Assembly (NCBI GenBank): GCA_947623455.1
Contig: OX392538.1
Location: 1,798,001 to 1,862,000, forward strand
DNA: 64,000 bases
DNA from: Mimachlamys varia
Lineage: Eukaryota; Mollusca; Bivalvia; Pectinida; Pectinidae
Direction of reading: 5' to 3'
The notes under the pieces are model-generated. The model saw only the letters and a program-made list of their open reading frames with translations, was not told the origin of the DNA and made no database searches. The position numbers were made by a program, and so were the translations under genes. Below, piece by piece: positions 1 through 15,200 of this stretch. Each line of letters starts with the position of its first letter. The stretch's first letter is position 1.

Positions 1-34
1 CCACCCTACCCCACCCCACCCCTTATCACTTCAC

Positions 35-205
35 CTCTATGTACTGCTCGCGGTGCTCCTCGACCTGCTCCACCAGTTCCTTGATCTCGTCCATGGCCGC
101 CTTGTGTTGGGGAGTCAGGGCTGACACCTGCCTCTTAAACTGGTTGATGCTGCCGAACGCTTCGTTCACCTTGGACAAAGCTTGTTCATGTTTGCCTATG
201 TTCTC
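35..205 (-). CDS. Exon 52: start of coiled-coil stalk
   Basis: Fifty-seven codons of heptad-like charged helix (KHEQALSKVNEAFGSINQF, then AAMDEIKELVEQVEEHREQY), as expected for coiled-coil 1 of the microtubule-binding stalk. Donor GAG|GTGAAG; the gene continues beyond the window edge. Confidence 0.93.
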
Positions 206-3200
206 CTGTTTAACATAATCATAGGTCAAAGGTTAGGTGATATTTCATATACTGATTTCTCATTAGTTATAGTTTTTGTAGAAAGCCAAGTTACTGTAAA
301 TGTACATATTTTAACGAATTTCTTATTTTAGCAATTTTTGCACTGAAAACATTCTGCAAAATTAAGATTGTGCCAATTAAATTTTCTGTGTATTGCTTTC
401 TACAGCAAGTATTGTCAGTTTGAATTGGTGATGCACCAAAATAAGTTTGTTTACAGTATTTATTGTTATTATTGCAATCATTCCAGTAAACATTGTATAC
501 ACTGTATACAATAACAAGGCAAAACTCCTTAAACATCCTTAACATCTAAACTCACCCGTTCTTTCTTTACAATGAATGCAGATATGACCCTGAACAGATG
601 CACAAACTCCATGAAGGTCAAAGGTGAGTAGAACCTCAGTGGCTCCCTCTGGTGACAGAACTGGCGCTCTATGATGTTCTTGGCAGAGAGGTGCATGTAG
701 GCCATGGCCTGGCTGGTCATCGTCATCTGGTCCAGCATCCGTGTGGGGTGCCAAGGAATGGCGATCTGGGGACAGAGTTACCATCTTATGACAATTGTTT
801 GTAATATTCTGATGTTGCACACTAAGAAATAATCTTTTGTCAGAACAAAATACTTTACCAGTGGTGTGGTAGAGGGAGATAACCCAGACCTTGCTTGGCA
901 TCTATTTAAACGTAACTTAACATTTAAGCAAATTTGATTAAGTCCACATTTTACATGTGGCATTACCCAAGAAGTTCAGGTGGAACTACTAACCTTTGAC
1001 CTCTGATCTTGTAGCCAGACTTCAGCGATCTTGACATAGGCCTCGTAGGTCCAGGGGTGGTACATGTCGACAGACGAGGCGTACTTGAGCAGGTTCGGGT
1101 AGATGTTTAACTTGTCATGTAGGTTTCGAACATCACTGGAGTAACTGTTACCTACCAATACAAACACTTATTACTGTTATTTTACTTTAAATTCAACTCC
1201 TGTCTGATTTTCTTGATGGCAGGTCAAAAATGATAAATTACATACATTTGAAAAGGAGATCAAATGAATTACAAAGAGAATATCAATATTACAATAACTT
1301 CTACATTCATAGGTTCTTACCTCTGTAGTTCAGACAAACAATGATGTGAAGATTTTGTCGGATTTTTTTCAGATAACGTTCGAATGCTTGTTCTATCTTG
1401 TCCACACGTTTTGTCTGGACTCCACCAGGCATCATCTGTGATACAATGGCCTGGACCTCATCATCAGTATAGAGACCAGGGCTGGTGCCTGGCAACCAAA
1501 CAATGAAATAAAATAAAGATTAAACCTTGTCATCAGTATACAGACCAGGGCTGGTGCCTAGCAACCAAACAATAAAATAACACGAAGATTAAATCTCGTC
1601 ATCAGTAAACAGACCAGGACTGGTGCCTAGCAACAGAACATGTCATTAGTATACAGTCCAGGACTGTTGCCTAGCAACAGAACATGTCATCTGTATACAG
1701 ACCTGGGCCCATATTCATAAAACCATTCTCATGCTCAAGCATGGATTCTGTGCTCAAGCCAGCTTACTTGAAACTTACCTGAATCATGTCGAAGAGTCAA
1801 AACATCATCGTTAATGTTGAAAACAACTTTCGACTTCATGTCTCTTTAACTTTTTACCAAAACTTTGACAAAATTAGATTGTTTAAATGATTTATTGCCA
1901 TAAGAAGAAATAAGGTTTGAGCACAGAATCCATGCTTGAGTATGAGAACGGTTTCATGAATACGGGCCCAGGGCTGGTGACTCGCAACAGAACATGTCAT
2001 CCATATACAGACCAGGGCTGTTGCCTAGCAACAGATTATGTCATCAGTATACAGACCAAGCTGTTGCTTAGCAACAGAACATGTCATCAGCATACAGACC
2101 AGGGCTGTTGCTTAGCAACAGAACATGTCATCAGCATACAGACCAGGGCTGTTGCTTAGCAACAGAACATGCCATCAGCATACAGACCAAGGCTGTTGCT
2201 AAGCAACAGAAAATGCCATCAGCATACAGACCAGGGCTGGTTGCTGATGATAAAACAACAATAATTTATTGTAAAAATTTAACTATGTCACCAGAACTGG
2301 TGGCCAAAAACAGAACAATAAAACAATACCAACATTAAACATAATCAATATACAGACCTCGGCTGTCACCTAGCAACAAGACAACAATTCATCAATAGGA
2401 GTAATATAACATCAATATTTATAATGTATTAAGCATTCTGTCAGAATATCAGGCTTTCCTGGTGAACCAAAATACCATCAAATTCTTACATAGGCATTTA
2501 TATGAAACAGGTAACAGATTAGAGATGATAATGAGATGAACAATTACAGAATATATCTATTGACCTTTTGACCTCAACAGTCTACGTACCCTCGGCCATG
2601 AGACAGCAGATGTCTGCGAGACACTCCATACCCAGGTCCTCGTGTATGAGCAGCACCGTGGGTTTACCCAGAATGCCAGTGTGATGACACGCACGTTTGA
2701 TGTGTTCCCGTACAATCTGGTGGTTCCTGCTCACGTCAGTCTGGGGTTTCGGCTCAAACAACTGTAAGTACAAATCTACGTCATCACATCGCTCACACCC
2801 TACAGGACTAGGTCACAGTGACCTGTTTCTGTGTGACCTTGACCCATTTATAGACACAAATTTTAGTCTTTAACCAGAGACAGATTATTGTTATGTCTAG
2901 ACTTATACACACAAAGACACTTCGTCGTCCTTTTTTGCCCAAAAGTTTTTGTCCAAAGGTACAACAGCAGAAATTACCTACTGTGAAACATATAACAGTT
3001 GATTTACATTCTGAACTTTATGAATAAAAACGAGATATGACTATTTTCAGGATTTGCAGTAAGGCTACAGAAGTAAGAGGTGGTCTGTAGTATGATGTTA
3101 CTATGGTGATAGAGAGAGTGATGAGAATAGATAACAATAGTATGTTAACATGTCGTATATATAGATAGGTAATTACAACCTCAGGAGAACAGCGAAATAT

Positions 3201-6200
3201 AACCCAGAAATACATTTTATAGAGGCGAGAGGAGATGATAAATAGAGTAACATTATATCAATATTATATAGATGACACGTTGATAACTTTTCTGTCTAAG
3301 TTTAGAATGACTGGTTGAAAATAACTTTCTTCTATATCTGGCATGATAAAATATTATGATTCTCAAAAATTTAATAAATGACCTCAAAGAAAGCTCATCA
3401 AGAAATTGTGTTTAATGTGAAATGATGACTGACAAACAATGACTGACAAATGATGACTGACTAGTGATGATTGACAAATGATGACTGACTAGTGATGACT
3501 GACAAATGATGACTGACTAGTGATGACTGACAAATGATGACTGACTAGTGATGACTGACAAATGATGACTGACTAGTGATGACTGACAAATGATGACTGA
3601 CTAGTGATGACTGACAAATGATGACTGACAAATGATGACAGCTGACAAATGATGACAGCTGACAAATGATGACAGCTGACAAATGATGACTGACTAGTGA
3701 TGACTGACAAATGATGACAGCTGACAAATGATGACTGACTAGTGATGACTGACAAATGATGACTGACAAATGATGACAACTGACAAATGATTACTGACAA
3801 ATGATGACAGCTGACAAATGATGACTGACAAATGATGACAGCTGACAAATGATGACAGCTGACAACAGGTCATGCCTGGTACCTGTACTTAGGTTGGTAG
3901 GTTGGATATTACTCATTGAAAAAAATCTGAAGTGGTACCTAAATGATTCTACAAAATGTAAATGATTTATATCAACAATTAAATGTTAACAGATAAATGT
4001 ACAGATGGACAAAAGACTGATTATATTTGAGATATGTAACAGACTGGAAGTTTGCCTGGTTATAAGATGAAGGAACATTAACTGTGACCAGTGGGAAGGG
4101 TAGAGGACAAATAATAGACACCATGATATACTGGAGGGACCAATCACCATGAGGGACATTATCCCTAGCCACACGCCTGCCACACCCACTTACCCAGCAG
4201 TTCCGCCCCTCACATCTCCCTCCACTCAGCTGTGACACAACAACAAACAGATCAACACCAGATACACGTTCTGGGCTGTTGCCCGGTATCAGTAAATCTA
4301 ATTAGCCCTGTTCCTCGAAACGCTTGTTTTCTTTTGTGTAAAGATAACAAAAATTCCAATTTCTACAATTATGAGGGGCAAGAGTCACCACTATACATGC
4401 AATCATGACCTGATCGAATTGAGGATAAGTTCGAGAAAATTCATTACATGTAGTTTCTTCAATTCACGACCATACCACTCTGATTTTCTATATTATAAGA
4501 ACATTGCCTTGATCCTAGAAAATACAGGGGATGCTTGTCACCTTGGTAGGAGCTAAGACAGGAAGCTATAAGTTTTGTATATCAGTTCCTTCCCTTGACA
4601 CACCAATCCTCAACTTCATTTCTAGACATGTCAACTCTCCTAATTCCAACCTTCAAATTAGTGTTGAGACACACCCACCCTCCCAATTAATGCTGAAACA
4701 CGCCCACCCTCCCAATTAATGCTGAGACATGCCCACCCTCCAAATTTATGCTGAGACATACCCACCCTCCCAATTAATGTTGAGACACACCCACCCTCCC
4801 AATTAATTTTTAAACACCCACCCTCCCAATTAGTGCTGAGACACGCCCACCCTCCCAATTAATGTTGAGACACGCCCACCCTCCCAATTAGTGCTGAGAC
4901 ACGCCCACCCTCCAAATTAATGCTGAGACACACCCACCCTCCTAATTAATGCTGAGACATGCCCACCCTCATAATTAATGTTGAGACAAACCAACCCTCC
5001 CAATTAATGTTGAGACACACCCACCCTCCCAATTAATGTTGAGACACGCCCACCCCCCAATTAGTGTTGAGACACGCCCACCCTCCAAATTAATGCTGAG
5101 ACACACCCACCCTCCCAATTAATGTTGAGACACGCCCACCCCCCAATTAGTGTTGAGACACGCCCACCCTCCAAATTAATGCTGAGACACACCCACCCTA
5201 CTAATTAATGCTGAGACACACCCATTCTCCCAATTAATGCTGATACACACCCACTCTCCTTATTTTCCTTAACTCAGGGTTACAGCATGCCTTAGTCTTT
5301 ACAAATGAACACAAACACATTTTCTGTTATCTGAACCATACCATGCACCTTGTCACAAACTTAAAACAGTATAGACTTAACCACACACTCAAAAGGCCAA
5401 AAGGGCCTGAATACCTGGTCATTTATCACAAAAGGCCAAAAGGGCCTGAACTCATGTGCATTTATGACAAAAGGCAAAAAGGGCCTATAAATCCCTGTTC
5501 ATTTATCACAAAAGGCCAAAAGGGCCTAAATCCTGGTTCTTTTACCACAAAAGTCCAAAAGGGGCTAAATCCCTGTTCATTTATTACAAAATATTGTACG
5601 GTCACTAGGTAATAATGACCGACTGTTTTACCGATCTTATATAACATCAGACAATATTTTAAACTTAAATCATCCCAGCTGAAGTGTGAATAGTACTTAA
5701 CTGTTGTGTCTGGAGGTTTACTGAAACAATCTCGTACAATATGGTAACAGTGTTAAGATCTAACCCTGTGACAGCTGTTTGGTTTATAGTTAATGACGAC
5801 CATCACCTTGCTAAGTTAAACTATGATTTATGTTTCAAACAAGACAATACTTACCATATCATTTAATTTATAAGAATTTTTTGTTTTTGTTATATGTTCT
5901 TATCAATGTTAAAACTTTTTAATAATAATTGTCTAATCATAGTTAAGTTTGTTATTATACTCTAGGATATAAGCCACACACAATTATTTTGTAATTCTAA
6001 GGGTCACTAACAAGACCTTTTGTATAAATAAATGGAAATTTAATAAAAAAATTTAAGTTGAAACATTTATTTAAAAACTAGAAATGTTTTTGTTTTAACA
6101 GCACTTAAACTGTATAACTATGTTTTAACCATACCTTAACAGTATAACTATGTTTAAACTAAATCTGAACTGTATAACTTCTGTTTAAACCGCACTTAAG

Positions 6201-9200
6201 CTATATAACTATGTTTTAACCACACCTTAACAGTATAACTACTGTTTTAACCACACCTTGACTGTATAACTAATGTCTTACCACATCTTAATGGAGTTTT
6301 AACTACAAACCAATATTCTTACTAAAGCTTACATTCATACTACATCAATCTTTGGTACCAATACTCGACCACACTATATCTGTTTTACTAATAAGCTATC
6401 AACACTTTACAAAACTGTAACTTTATTACTTGTATTCTTAAAACAAGAATTCCACGGAAGTGGATGTGTTGCCTGCGCAGCAAGTTGGGATATAACTTTT
6501 TAGGAGCTATCTATGGATATGCATTGTATCAGTTCCAAGTGGAATAGAAACAGTGACCTTAACCTTTAACCTTGAAAAGCAATCCCAAGCGAGTACTTTT
6601 GGTAAGGAAGTACTCTATGAAGTTTGAGTTTGATTGGCCCAAGGAAACTCGAGTTATCGCACGGAATCATAATTTCCATTTATAGCAACAGTGACCTTGA
6701 CCTTTGACCCTGAAAAGCAATCCCAAGCGAGCACTTTTGTTTAGGAAGCACTGTATGAAGTTTGAGTTTGATTGGCCCAAGGAAACTCAAGTTATCGCAC
6801 GAGAACCGATTTTCTATTTATACCAACAGTGACCTTGACCTTTGACCAATGACCCTAAAAAGCAATCCCAAGCGAGCACTTTTCTTTAGGAAGCACTGTA
6901 TGAAGTTTGAGTTTGATTGGCCCAAGGAAACTCAAGTTATCCCACGGAAACCGATTTTCTACTTATAGCACCAATGACCTTGACCTTTGACCTTTGACCC
7001 TGAAAAGCAATCCCAAGCGAGCACTTTCGGTTAAGAAGCACTGTATGAAGTTTGAGTTTGATTGGCCCAAGGAAACTCAGGTTATCGCACAGAAACTGTT
7101 GGTGCCAGACGCCGCCGATGCCGACACCGACGCCGACATAGTGATCCCAATATGTCGCCTTTCAGGTGACACAACAAACCTTATCGGCTTATCAAACGTT
7201 TTTTTTTTACCCCTACTTAAGCTGATAGAATAATATTCTAACAGGAATCTTAAACAGTATCTAAGGTTTCCTTCCTACTGTTCCTATCTACTGTTGTTAA
7301 GTTTTAACCTCTGAACTATACATTATTAGTGGTAGTAACCATGGTTACAGGATTAAATTCTAAGTTGTCATGTCCTAGGCATGCACTCCTAGTCACATGA
7401 TTACACCACCCAGCATGCTTCACACCACTTACCACACGTCGTACGACATGCCTAACGACACACCACTTACCACAAGTCATACGACATGCCTAACGACACA
7501 CGACTTACCCCACGACATTTACGTCTGCAGCAGCTACCAGGAGCTTTCTGAATGAGCATAAACGTCTAGAGCATGTCAAAACCTCGCTAAAATCATCACC
7601 CTTTTCTGGACTAACAAACTTGTTGTTTGACATAACTTCAGTGTTTCCTGGTCAACACCATTCCTCCACTTTGTCATACTGCAGAACAAATCTACATATT
7701 TCATGTTTGTTCCACAGTATCGAAGGAAAATTTATCTAATGATAAAAAACACTTTTTGCCCCACAAATCTGTAAACCCAAACATTTCTTGTCAGTTGATA
7801 TCCGTTCCTGTTAAAGGGAGATACAATGTATAAGCCAAGTTTAAGTTCTGTTTTGTCAGACAGGGACTATGCCTGTTTATGTAGAATTGTAGTCAGAAGG
7901 CCCACTGGCTTGTTGGTAACCAAGGAAACAAAGATACTTACCTTACAGTGGGCGATATAGGAGGCAAGGCGGACCAGCGTCGCTCGTCCTGTAGAGTATG
8001 TCATCCCCAGCAGCAGAGCATGGCCTCCTGGGATAGCCTGTGTAACACATCAGATATCGCACTTAGAATTTAACATAAACAGCAGCAGGAACAATAACTT
8101 CCATCAAACTGACCTAACGAAATTCTGAAGATAATTAATGAATGATTTCAACATAACAGAAAGCTACTTTCAACAGGTCTAGATCATCCACGTCAACATT
8201 TCCTTTAACATGGGACTTACCAGTACACGACTCAGTCTCGCTGCGTGTCGTAAGGCCTCACTGAAAAACACCAGTTCCAGGCGCTGTGAGGTCCCAGCAT
8301 TGTAGACATTGAGACATGTGGCGAGAGCGTCTCCGAGTACGTCCTCCTGACTGTCCACGTAGCCTGTAACACAACATGTCAATGTAACGGGCTAAACTCT
8401 GATAAACAAATACAATGTTCTGTAGTATATCATATCAAGTCTTCTGTACACCTTAGTTTTAATAATTTCTCTAGCTTCTTTTACTGACTCACCTTTCTGT
8501 ACCTGGATCCCTGACTCACCTTTCTCTACCTGGATCACTGACTCACCTTTCTCTACCTGGATCTCTGACTCACCTTTCTCTACCTGGATCTCTGACTCAC
8601 CTTTCTCTACCTGGATCTCTGACTCACCTTTCTCTACCTGGATCTCTGACTCACCTTTCTCTACCTAGATCCCTGACTCACCTTTCTCTACCTGGATCAC
8701 TGACTCACCTTTCTCTACCTGGATCTCTGACTCACCTTTCTCTACTTGGATCCCTGACTCACCTTTCTCTACCTGGATCTCTGACTCACCTTTCTCTACC
8801 TAGATCCCTGACTCACCTTTCTCTACCAGGATCACTGACTCACCTTTCTCTACTTGGATCCCTGACTCACCTTTCTCTACCTAGATCACTGACTTACCTT
8901 TCTCTACCTGGATCTCTGACTCACATTTCTCTACCTGGATCTCTGACTCACATTTCTCTACCTGGATCTCTAACTCACATTTCTCTACCTGGATCTCTGA
9001 CTCACCTTTCTCTACCTGGATCCCTGACTCACCTTTCTCTACCTGGATCTCTGACTCACATTTCTCTACCTGGATCTTTGACTCACCTTTCTCTACCTGG
9101 ATCCCTGACTCACCTTTCTCTACCTGGATCTCTGACTCACCTTTCTCTACCTGGATCCCCTGAGTCTCCGTGTGGGTTGTAAGGAAGAATTTAGAAAAGA

Positions 9201-12200
9201 TGAAATCGGTCAGGGAATCATTTGGAGCTCGGATCTGTAATACAAGTAAGTTAAAAAATGTCAAAAATTACAAATCATGAAAATTAGAATGTAGAACAAG
9301 TCTGGAAGAATCAAAGTAGTTGAACTTTAATATAAGAATACCTTGAGGCTCTCAAACAAGCAAACTTCTCACATTTTTCTTAATCTCTTGTTTTTGCATG
9401 TGTCTTTTTAGAATTCTCAAATTAACTATGAAGCAATCAACCATCACATATTCAGGGATATATTCCTCTACATATTTGAATATGTCTCTCACCCCATGGA
9501 ATCAGCCTTTAATTAGAACAGAATCGGACAAGAAATAATATACATGTAATAATGCCTTAAGATGCTTTTCTTTTAAAAGGTTATAATGTATAATGCCAAG
9601 TGTGAATCATGTAAGTGTAACATAATGTTTGATTAATATGGTAACAATGGGAGACTATCGTACCTCCTCCATACTCATTAGCGGACCGAAGTAAGCCTCG
9701 TGTTCCCAGTCGGCCAGCAGGCCTGCCTTAAATGTCACTGTCTTCATCTTGAGACTGCCATGGCCAGATCGCCCCTGAGTTTTCAGACTGGGCGCGGTGG
9801 ACACCTTTCCTCCGACAGTCCCACCCTGGCTCCCTACAAACACATAGTTTACTTACTTGTTGATCTCATTGTTTCTATGATTGGTTAAAAAAAGTATCAC
9901 AATGCAATACAGTGTATCCCATCTGTCGTGATTGCAAACAATTAAGGATTAACTTTTTTATTTTGTTTAGTTTATGAGATCATAAATCAAATGGAACATG
10001 TTGTAAATTGCATAAATGTGAAGCATTTACGTTAAATTTACAGACTGCCGCATTGGATTTATGATCTCATAAACCAAACAAAATCAAAGGCTAATTCTTA
10101 TATTTACAGTATTTTTCTGTAAATGGTTCATAAGACTTTGTGTGAATTACATTTTGTTTTTTTTTACCTTTGTTGAAACAACCTGATTTTGATGAGGACA
10201 TGTGACCTACCTTGGCTGGAATGACCTGATTTTGACAAGAGTAAGTAAGACATACCTCGGCTTGACCGACCAGATTCTGACGAGGCCTTGTGGACAAGTC
10301 GTGGTGTTTCCCGACCAACACTAGTGTCCGTGCTACGAGTGCTCGAGTCTGAAGTGAAAGGTTCACACGTGTACGGGGACAGAAAACACACGTGTAGGGG
10401 GACAAAAAACACATGTGTAGGGGGACAAAAAACACGTGTGTAGGGGGACAAAAAACACATGTGTAGGGGGACAAAAAACACATATTTACGGGGACAGAAA
10501 ACACACATTTATGGGGACAGTAGACTGGATCACACATGTTAGAGTGCACACACGTTTTACTACACACAAATACAAGGGTCGTCTCAGTACAAGGTGAAGT
10601 ACTGCAGTTAGTTCATTCTGATCCCAGATATTTCTGGTTCTATATCATATCATACTTTCTACATGATTATAAAACAAATGTGACGCCATGTGACATAAAT
10701 CTGATAAGTTATAATTCTCTTTTTGCCAATTCTTATGACGGCCCATTTTAAATGTTGCCAGGTCTGGTGCTCAGATCCTGCCCACAGGTGAGGGATATCA
10801 GCTGCCAATCTCAGTTGAATACAGGTATATACATGTCCATGCCAAAATATATTGACCTTTTGCCATCTACTCAAAACATCATTTCTATCATTAAATTTGT
10901 TTTTGTTTACAGACTAGAAACTTTCTTATCCATCCTTTGATTATGCGTCGGAATCCACTATGAGAAATGTTCCCGTTCTTTATCTGAGTGTCATGTTATC
11001 GTGTATATGGATAGTTTCCGAGATTCTCTGTGAAAGTGTTAAGTTCTTGTTAACTGGGGAATTATTAAAACTGATCCACAACAAAATCACTCAGCACAAT
11101 CCATACGGACCAGTGACACAAACTCAACATCAACCAACGACTCACCCGTCATGCCCGACGACTCTCGACTGCTGCGACGAGTGGAGGCTCCCGGGGCAAG
11201 TTGTTTAGGATCAACATCTGCGGAAAAACACACGAATAATCACCAGGGACATACAACCTACATAGTACATAATATGTCATTTACTTCTAAAGGATTTTAT
11301 GATTTGTAATGAAAGCCTACCTCTAGGTGTATCATAGGTAAACAAGCCTACCTCTAGGTGTATCATAGGTAAACAAGCCTACCTCTGGGTGTATTGTAGG
11401 TAAACAAGTCTACCTCTGGGTGTATCATAGGTAAACAAGCCTACCTCTAGGTGTATCATAGGTAAACAAGCCTACCTCTAGGTGTATCATAGGTAAACAA
11501 GCCTACCTCTAGGTGTATCATAGGTAAACAAGCCTACCTCTGGGTGTATCATAGGTAAACAAGCCTACCTCTGGGTGTATTGTAGGTAAACAAGCCTACC
11601 TCTAGGTGTATCATAGGTAAACAAGCCTACCTCTAGGTGTATCATAGGTAAACAAGCCTACCTCTAGGTGTATCATAGGTAAACAAGCCTACCTCTAGGT
11701 GTATCATAGGTAAACAAGCCTACCTCTAGGTGTATCATAGGTAAACAAGCCTACCTCTAGGTGTATCATAGGTAAACAAGCCTACCTCTGGGTGTATCGT
11801 AGGTAAACAAGCCTACCTCTAGGTGTATCGTAGGTAAACAAGCCTACCTCTAGGTGTATGATAGGTAAACAAGCCTACCTCTGGGTGTATCATAGGTAAA
11901 CAAGCCTACCTCTAGGTGTATCATAGGTAAACAAGCCTACCTCTGGGTGTATCACAGGTAAACAAGCCTACCTCTGGGTGTATCATAGGTAAACAAGCCT
12001 ACCTCTAGGTGTATCATAGGTAAACAAGCCTACCTCTAGGTGTATCATAGGTAAACAAGCCTACCTCTAGGTGTATCATAGGTAAACAAGCCTACCTCTG
12101 GGTGTATCATAGGTAAACAAGCCTACCTCTAGGTGTATCATAGGTAAACAAGCCTACCTCTGGGTGTATCATAGGTAAACAAGCCTACCTCTGGGTGTAT

Positions 12201-15200
12201 CATAGGTAAACAAGCCTACCTCTAGGTGTATCATAGGTAAACAAGCCTACCTCTGGGTGTATCATAGGTAAACAAGCCTACCTCTAGGTGTATCATAGGT
12301 AAACAAGCCTACCTCTAGGTGTATCATAGGTAAACAAGCCTACCTCTAGGTGTATCATAGGTAAACAAGCCTACCTCTGGGTGTATCATAGGTAAACAAG
12401 TCTACCTCTGGGTGTATCGTAGGTAAACAAGCCTACCTCTGGGTGTATCGTAGGTAAACAAGCCTACCTCTGGGTGTATCACAGGTAAACAAGCCTATCT
12501 CTGGGTGTATCATAGGTAAACAAGCCTACCTCTAGGTGTATCATAGGTAAACAAGTCTACCTCTGGGTGTATCGTAGGTAAACAAGTCTACCTCTGGGTG
12601 TATCATAGGTAAACAAGCCTACCTCTGGGTGTATCGTAGGTAAACAAGCCTACCTCTGGGTGTATCATATGTAAACAAGCCTACCTCTGGGTGTATCATA
12701 GGTAAACAAGCCTACCTCTGGGTGTATCGTAGGTAAACAAGCCTACCTCTAGGTGTATCATAGGTAAACAAGCCTACCTCTGGGTGTATCGTAGGTAAAC
12801 AAGCCTACCTCTGGGTGTATCGTAGGTAAACAAGCCTACCTCTGGGTGTATCGTAGGTAAACAAGCCTACCTCTGGGTGTATCATAGGTAAACAAGCCTA
12901 CCTCTAGGTGTATCATAGGTAAACAAGCCTACCTCTGGGTGTATCGTAGGTAAACAAGCCTACCTCTGGGTGTATCATAGGTAAACAAGCCTACCTCTGG
13001 GTGTATCACAGGTAAACAAGCCTACCTCTGGGTGTATCGTAGGTAAACAAGCCTACCTCTAGGTGTATCGTAGGTAAACAAGCCTACCTCTAGGTGTATC
13101 GTAGGTAAACAAGCCTACCTCTAGGTGTATCATAGGTAAACAAGCCTACCTCTAGGTGTATCATAGGTAAACAAGCCTACCTCTAGGTGTATCATAGGTA
13201 AACAAGCCTACCTCTAGGTGTATCATAGGTAAACAAGCCTACCTCTGGGTGTATTGTAGGTAAACAAGCCTACCTCTAGGTGTATCGTAGGTAAACAAGC
13301 CTACCTCTAGGTGTATGATAGGTAAACAAGCCTACCTCTGGGTGTATCATAGGTAAACAAGCCTACCTCTAGGTGTATCATAGGTAAACAAGCCTACCTC
13401 TGGGTGTATCACAGGTAAACAAGTCTACCTCTGGGTGTATCATAGGTAAACAAGCCTACCTCTAGGTGTATCATAGGTAAACAAGCCTACCTCTAGGTGT
13501 ATCATAGGTAAACAAGCCTACCTCTAGGTGTATCATAGGTAAACAAGCCTACCTCTGGGTGTATCATAGGTAAACAAGCCTACCTCTAGGTGTATCATAG
13601 GTAAACAAGCCTACCTCTGGGTGTAACATAGGTAAACAAGCCTACCTCTGGGTGTATCGTAGGTAAACAAGCCTACCTCTGGGTGTATCATAGGTAAACA
13701 AGCCTACCTCTGGGTGTATCGTAGGTAAACAAGCCTACCTCTGGGTGTATCATAGGTAAACAAGCCTACCTCTAGGTGTATCATAGGTAAACAAGCCTAC
13801 CTCTAGGTGTATCATAGGTAAACAAGTCTACCTCTGGGTGTATCGTAGGTAAACAAGCCTACCTCTGGGTGTATCGTAGGTAAACAAGCCTACCTCTGGG
13901 TGTATCACAGGTAAACAAGCCTACCTCTGGGTGTATCACAGGTAAACAAGCCTACCTCTAGGTGTATCATAGGTAAACAAGCCTACCTCTAGGTGTATCA
14001 TAGGTAAACAAGCCTACCTCTAGGTGTATCATAGGTAAACAAGCCTACCTCTGGGTGTATCATAGGTAAACAAGTCTACCTCTGGGTGTATCGTAGGTAA
14101 ACAAGCCTACCTCTGGGTGTATCACAGGTAAACAAGCCTACCTCTGGGTGTATCACAGGTAAACAAGCCTATCTCTGGGTGTATCATAGGTAAACAAGCC
14201 TACCTCTAGGTGTATCACAGGTAAACAAGTCTACCTCTGGGTGTATCGTAGGTAAACAAGTCTACCTCTGGGTGTATCATAGGTAAACAAGCCTACCTCT
14301 GGGTGTATCGTAGGTAAACAAGCCTACCTCTGGGTGTATCATAGGTAAACAAGCCTACCTCTGGGTGTATCATAGGTAAACAAGCCTACCTCTGGGTGTA
14401 TCGTAGGTAAACAAGCCTACCTCTGGGTGTATCATAGGTAAACAAGCCTACCTCTGGGTGTATCGTAGGTAAACAAGCCTACCTCTGGGTGTATCATAGG
14501 TAAACAAGCCTACCTCTGGGTGTATCGTAGGTAAACAAGCCTACCTCTGGGTGTATCGTAGGTAAACAAGCCTACCTCTAGGTGTATCATAGGTAAACAA
14601 GCCTACCTCTGGGTGTATCGTAGGTAAACAAGCCTACCTCTGGGTGTATCATAGGTAAACAAGCCTACCTCTGGGTGTATCGTAGGTAAACAAGCCTACC
14701 TCTGGGTGTATCGTAGGTAAACAAGCCTACCTCTGGGTGTATCGTAGGTAAACAAGCCTACCTCTGGGTGTATCGTAGGTAAACAAGCCTACCTCTGGGT
14801 GTATCATAGGTAAACAAGTCTACCTCTACGTGTATCATAGGTAAACAAGCCTACCTCTAGGTGTATCGTAGGTAAACAAGCCTACCTCTAGGTGTATCGT
14901 AGGTAAACAAGCCTACCTCTGGGTGTATCACAGGTAAACAAGCCTACCTCTGGGTGTATCGTAGGTAAACAAGCCTACCTCTAGGTGTATCGTAGGTAAA
15001 CAAGCCTACCTCTAGGTGTATCGTAGGTAAACAAGCCTACCTCTAGGTGTATCATAGGTAAACAAGCCTACCTCTAGGTGTATCATAGGTAAACAAGCCT
15101 ACCTCTAGGTGTATCATAGGTAAACAAGCCTACCTCTAGGTGTATCATAGGTAAACAAGCCTACCTCTGGGTGTATTGTAGGTAAACAAGCCTACCTCTA

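Noticed and set aside
8881..9140. Extending exon 45 through the repeat as constitutive coding sequence
   Set aside because: The conserved AAA4 sequence continues directly with exon 46 when the first donor is used. Extension stays possible only as an alternative form.
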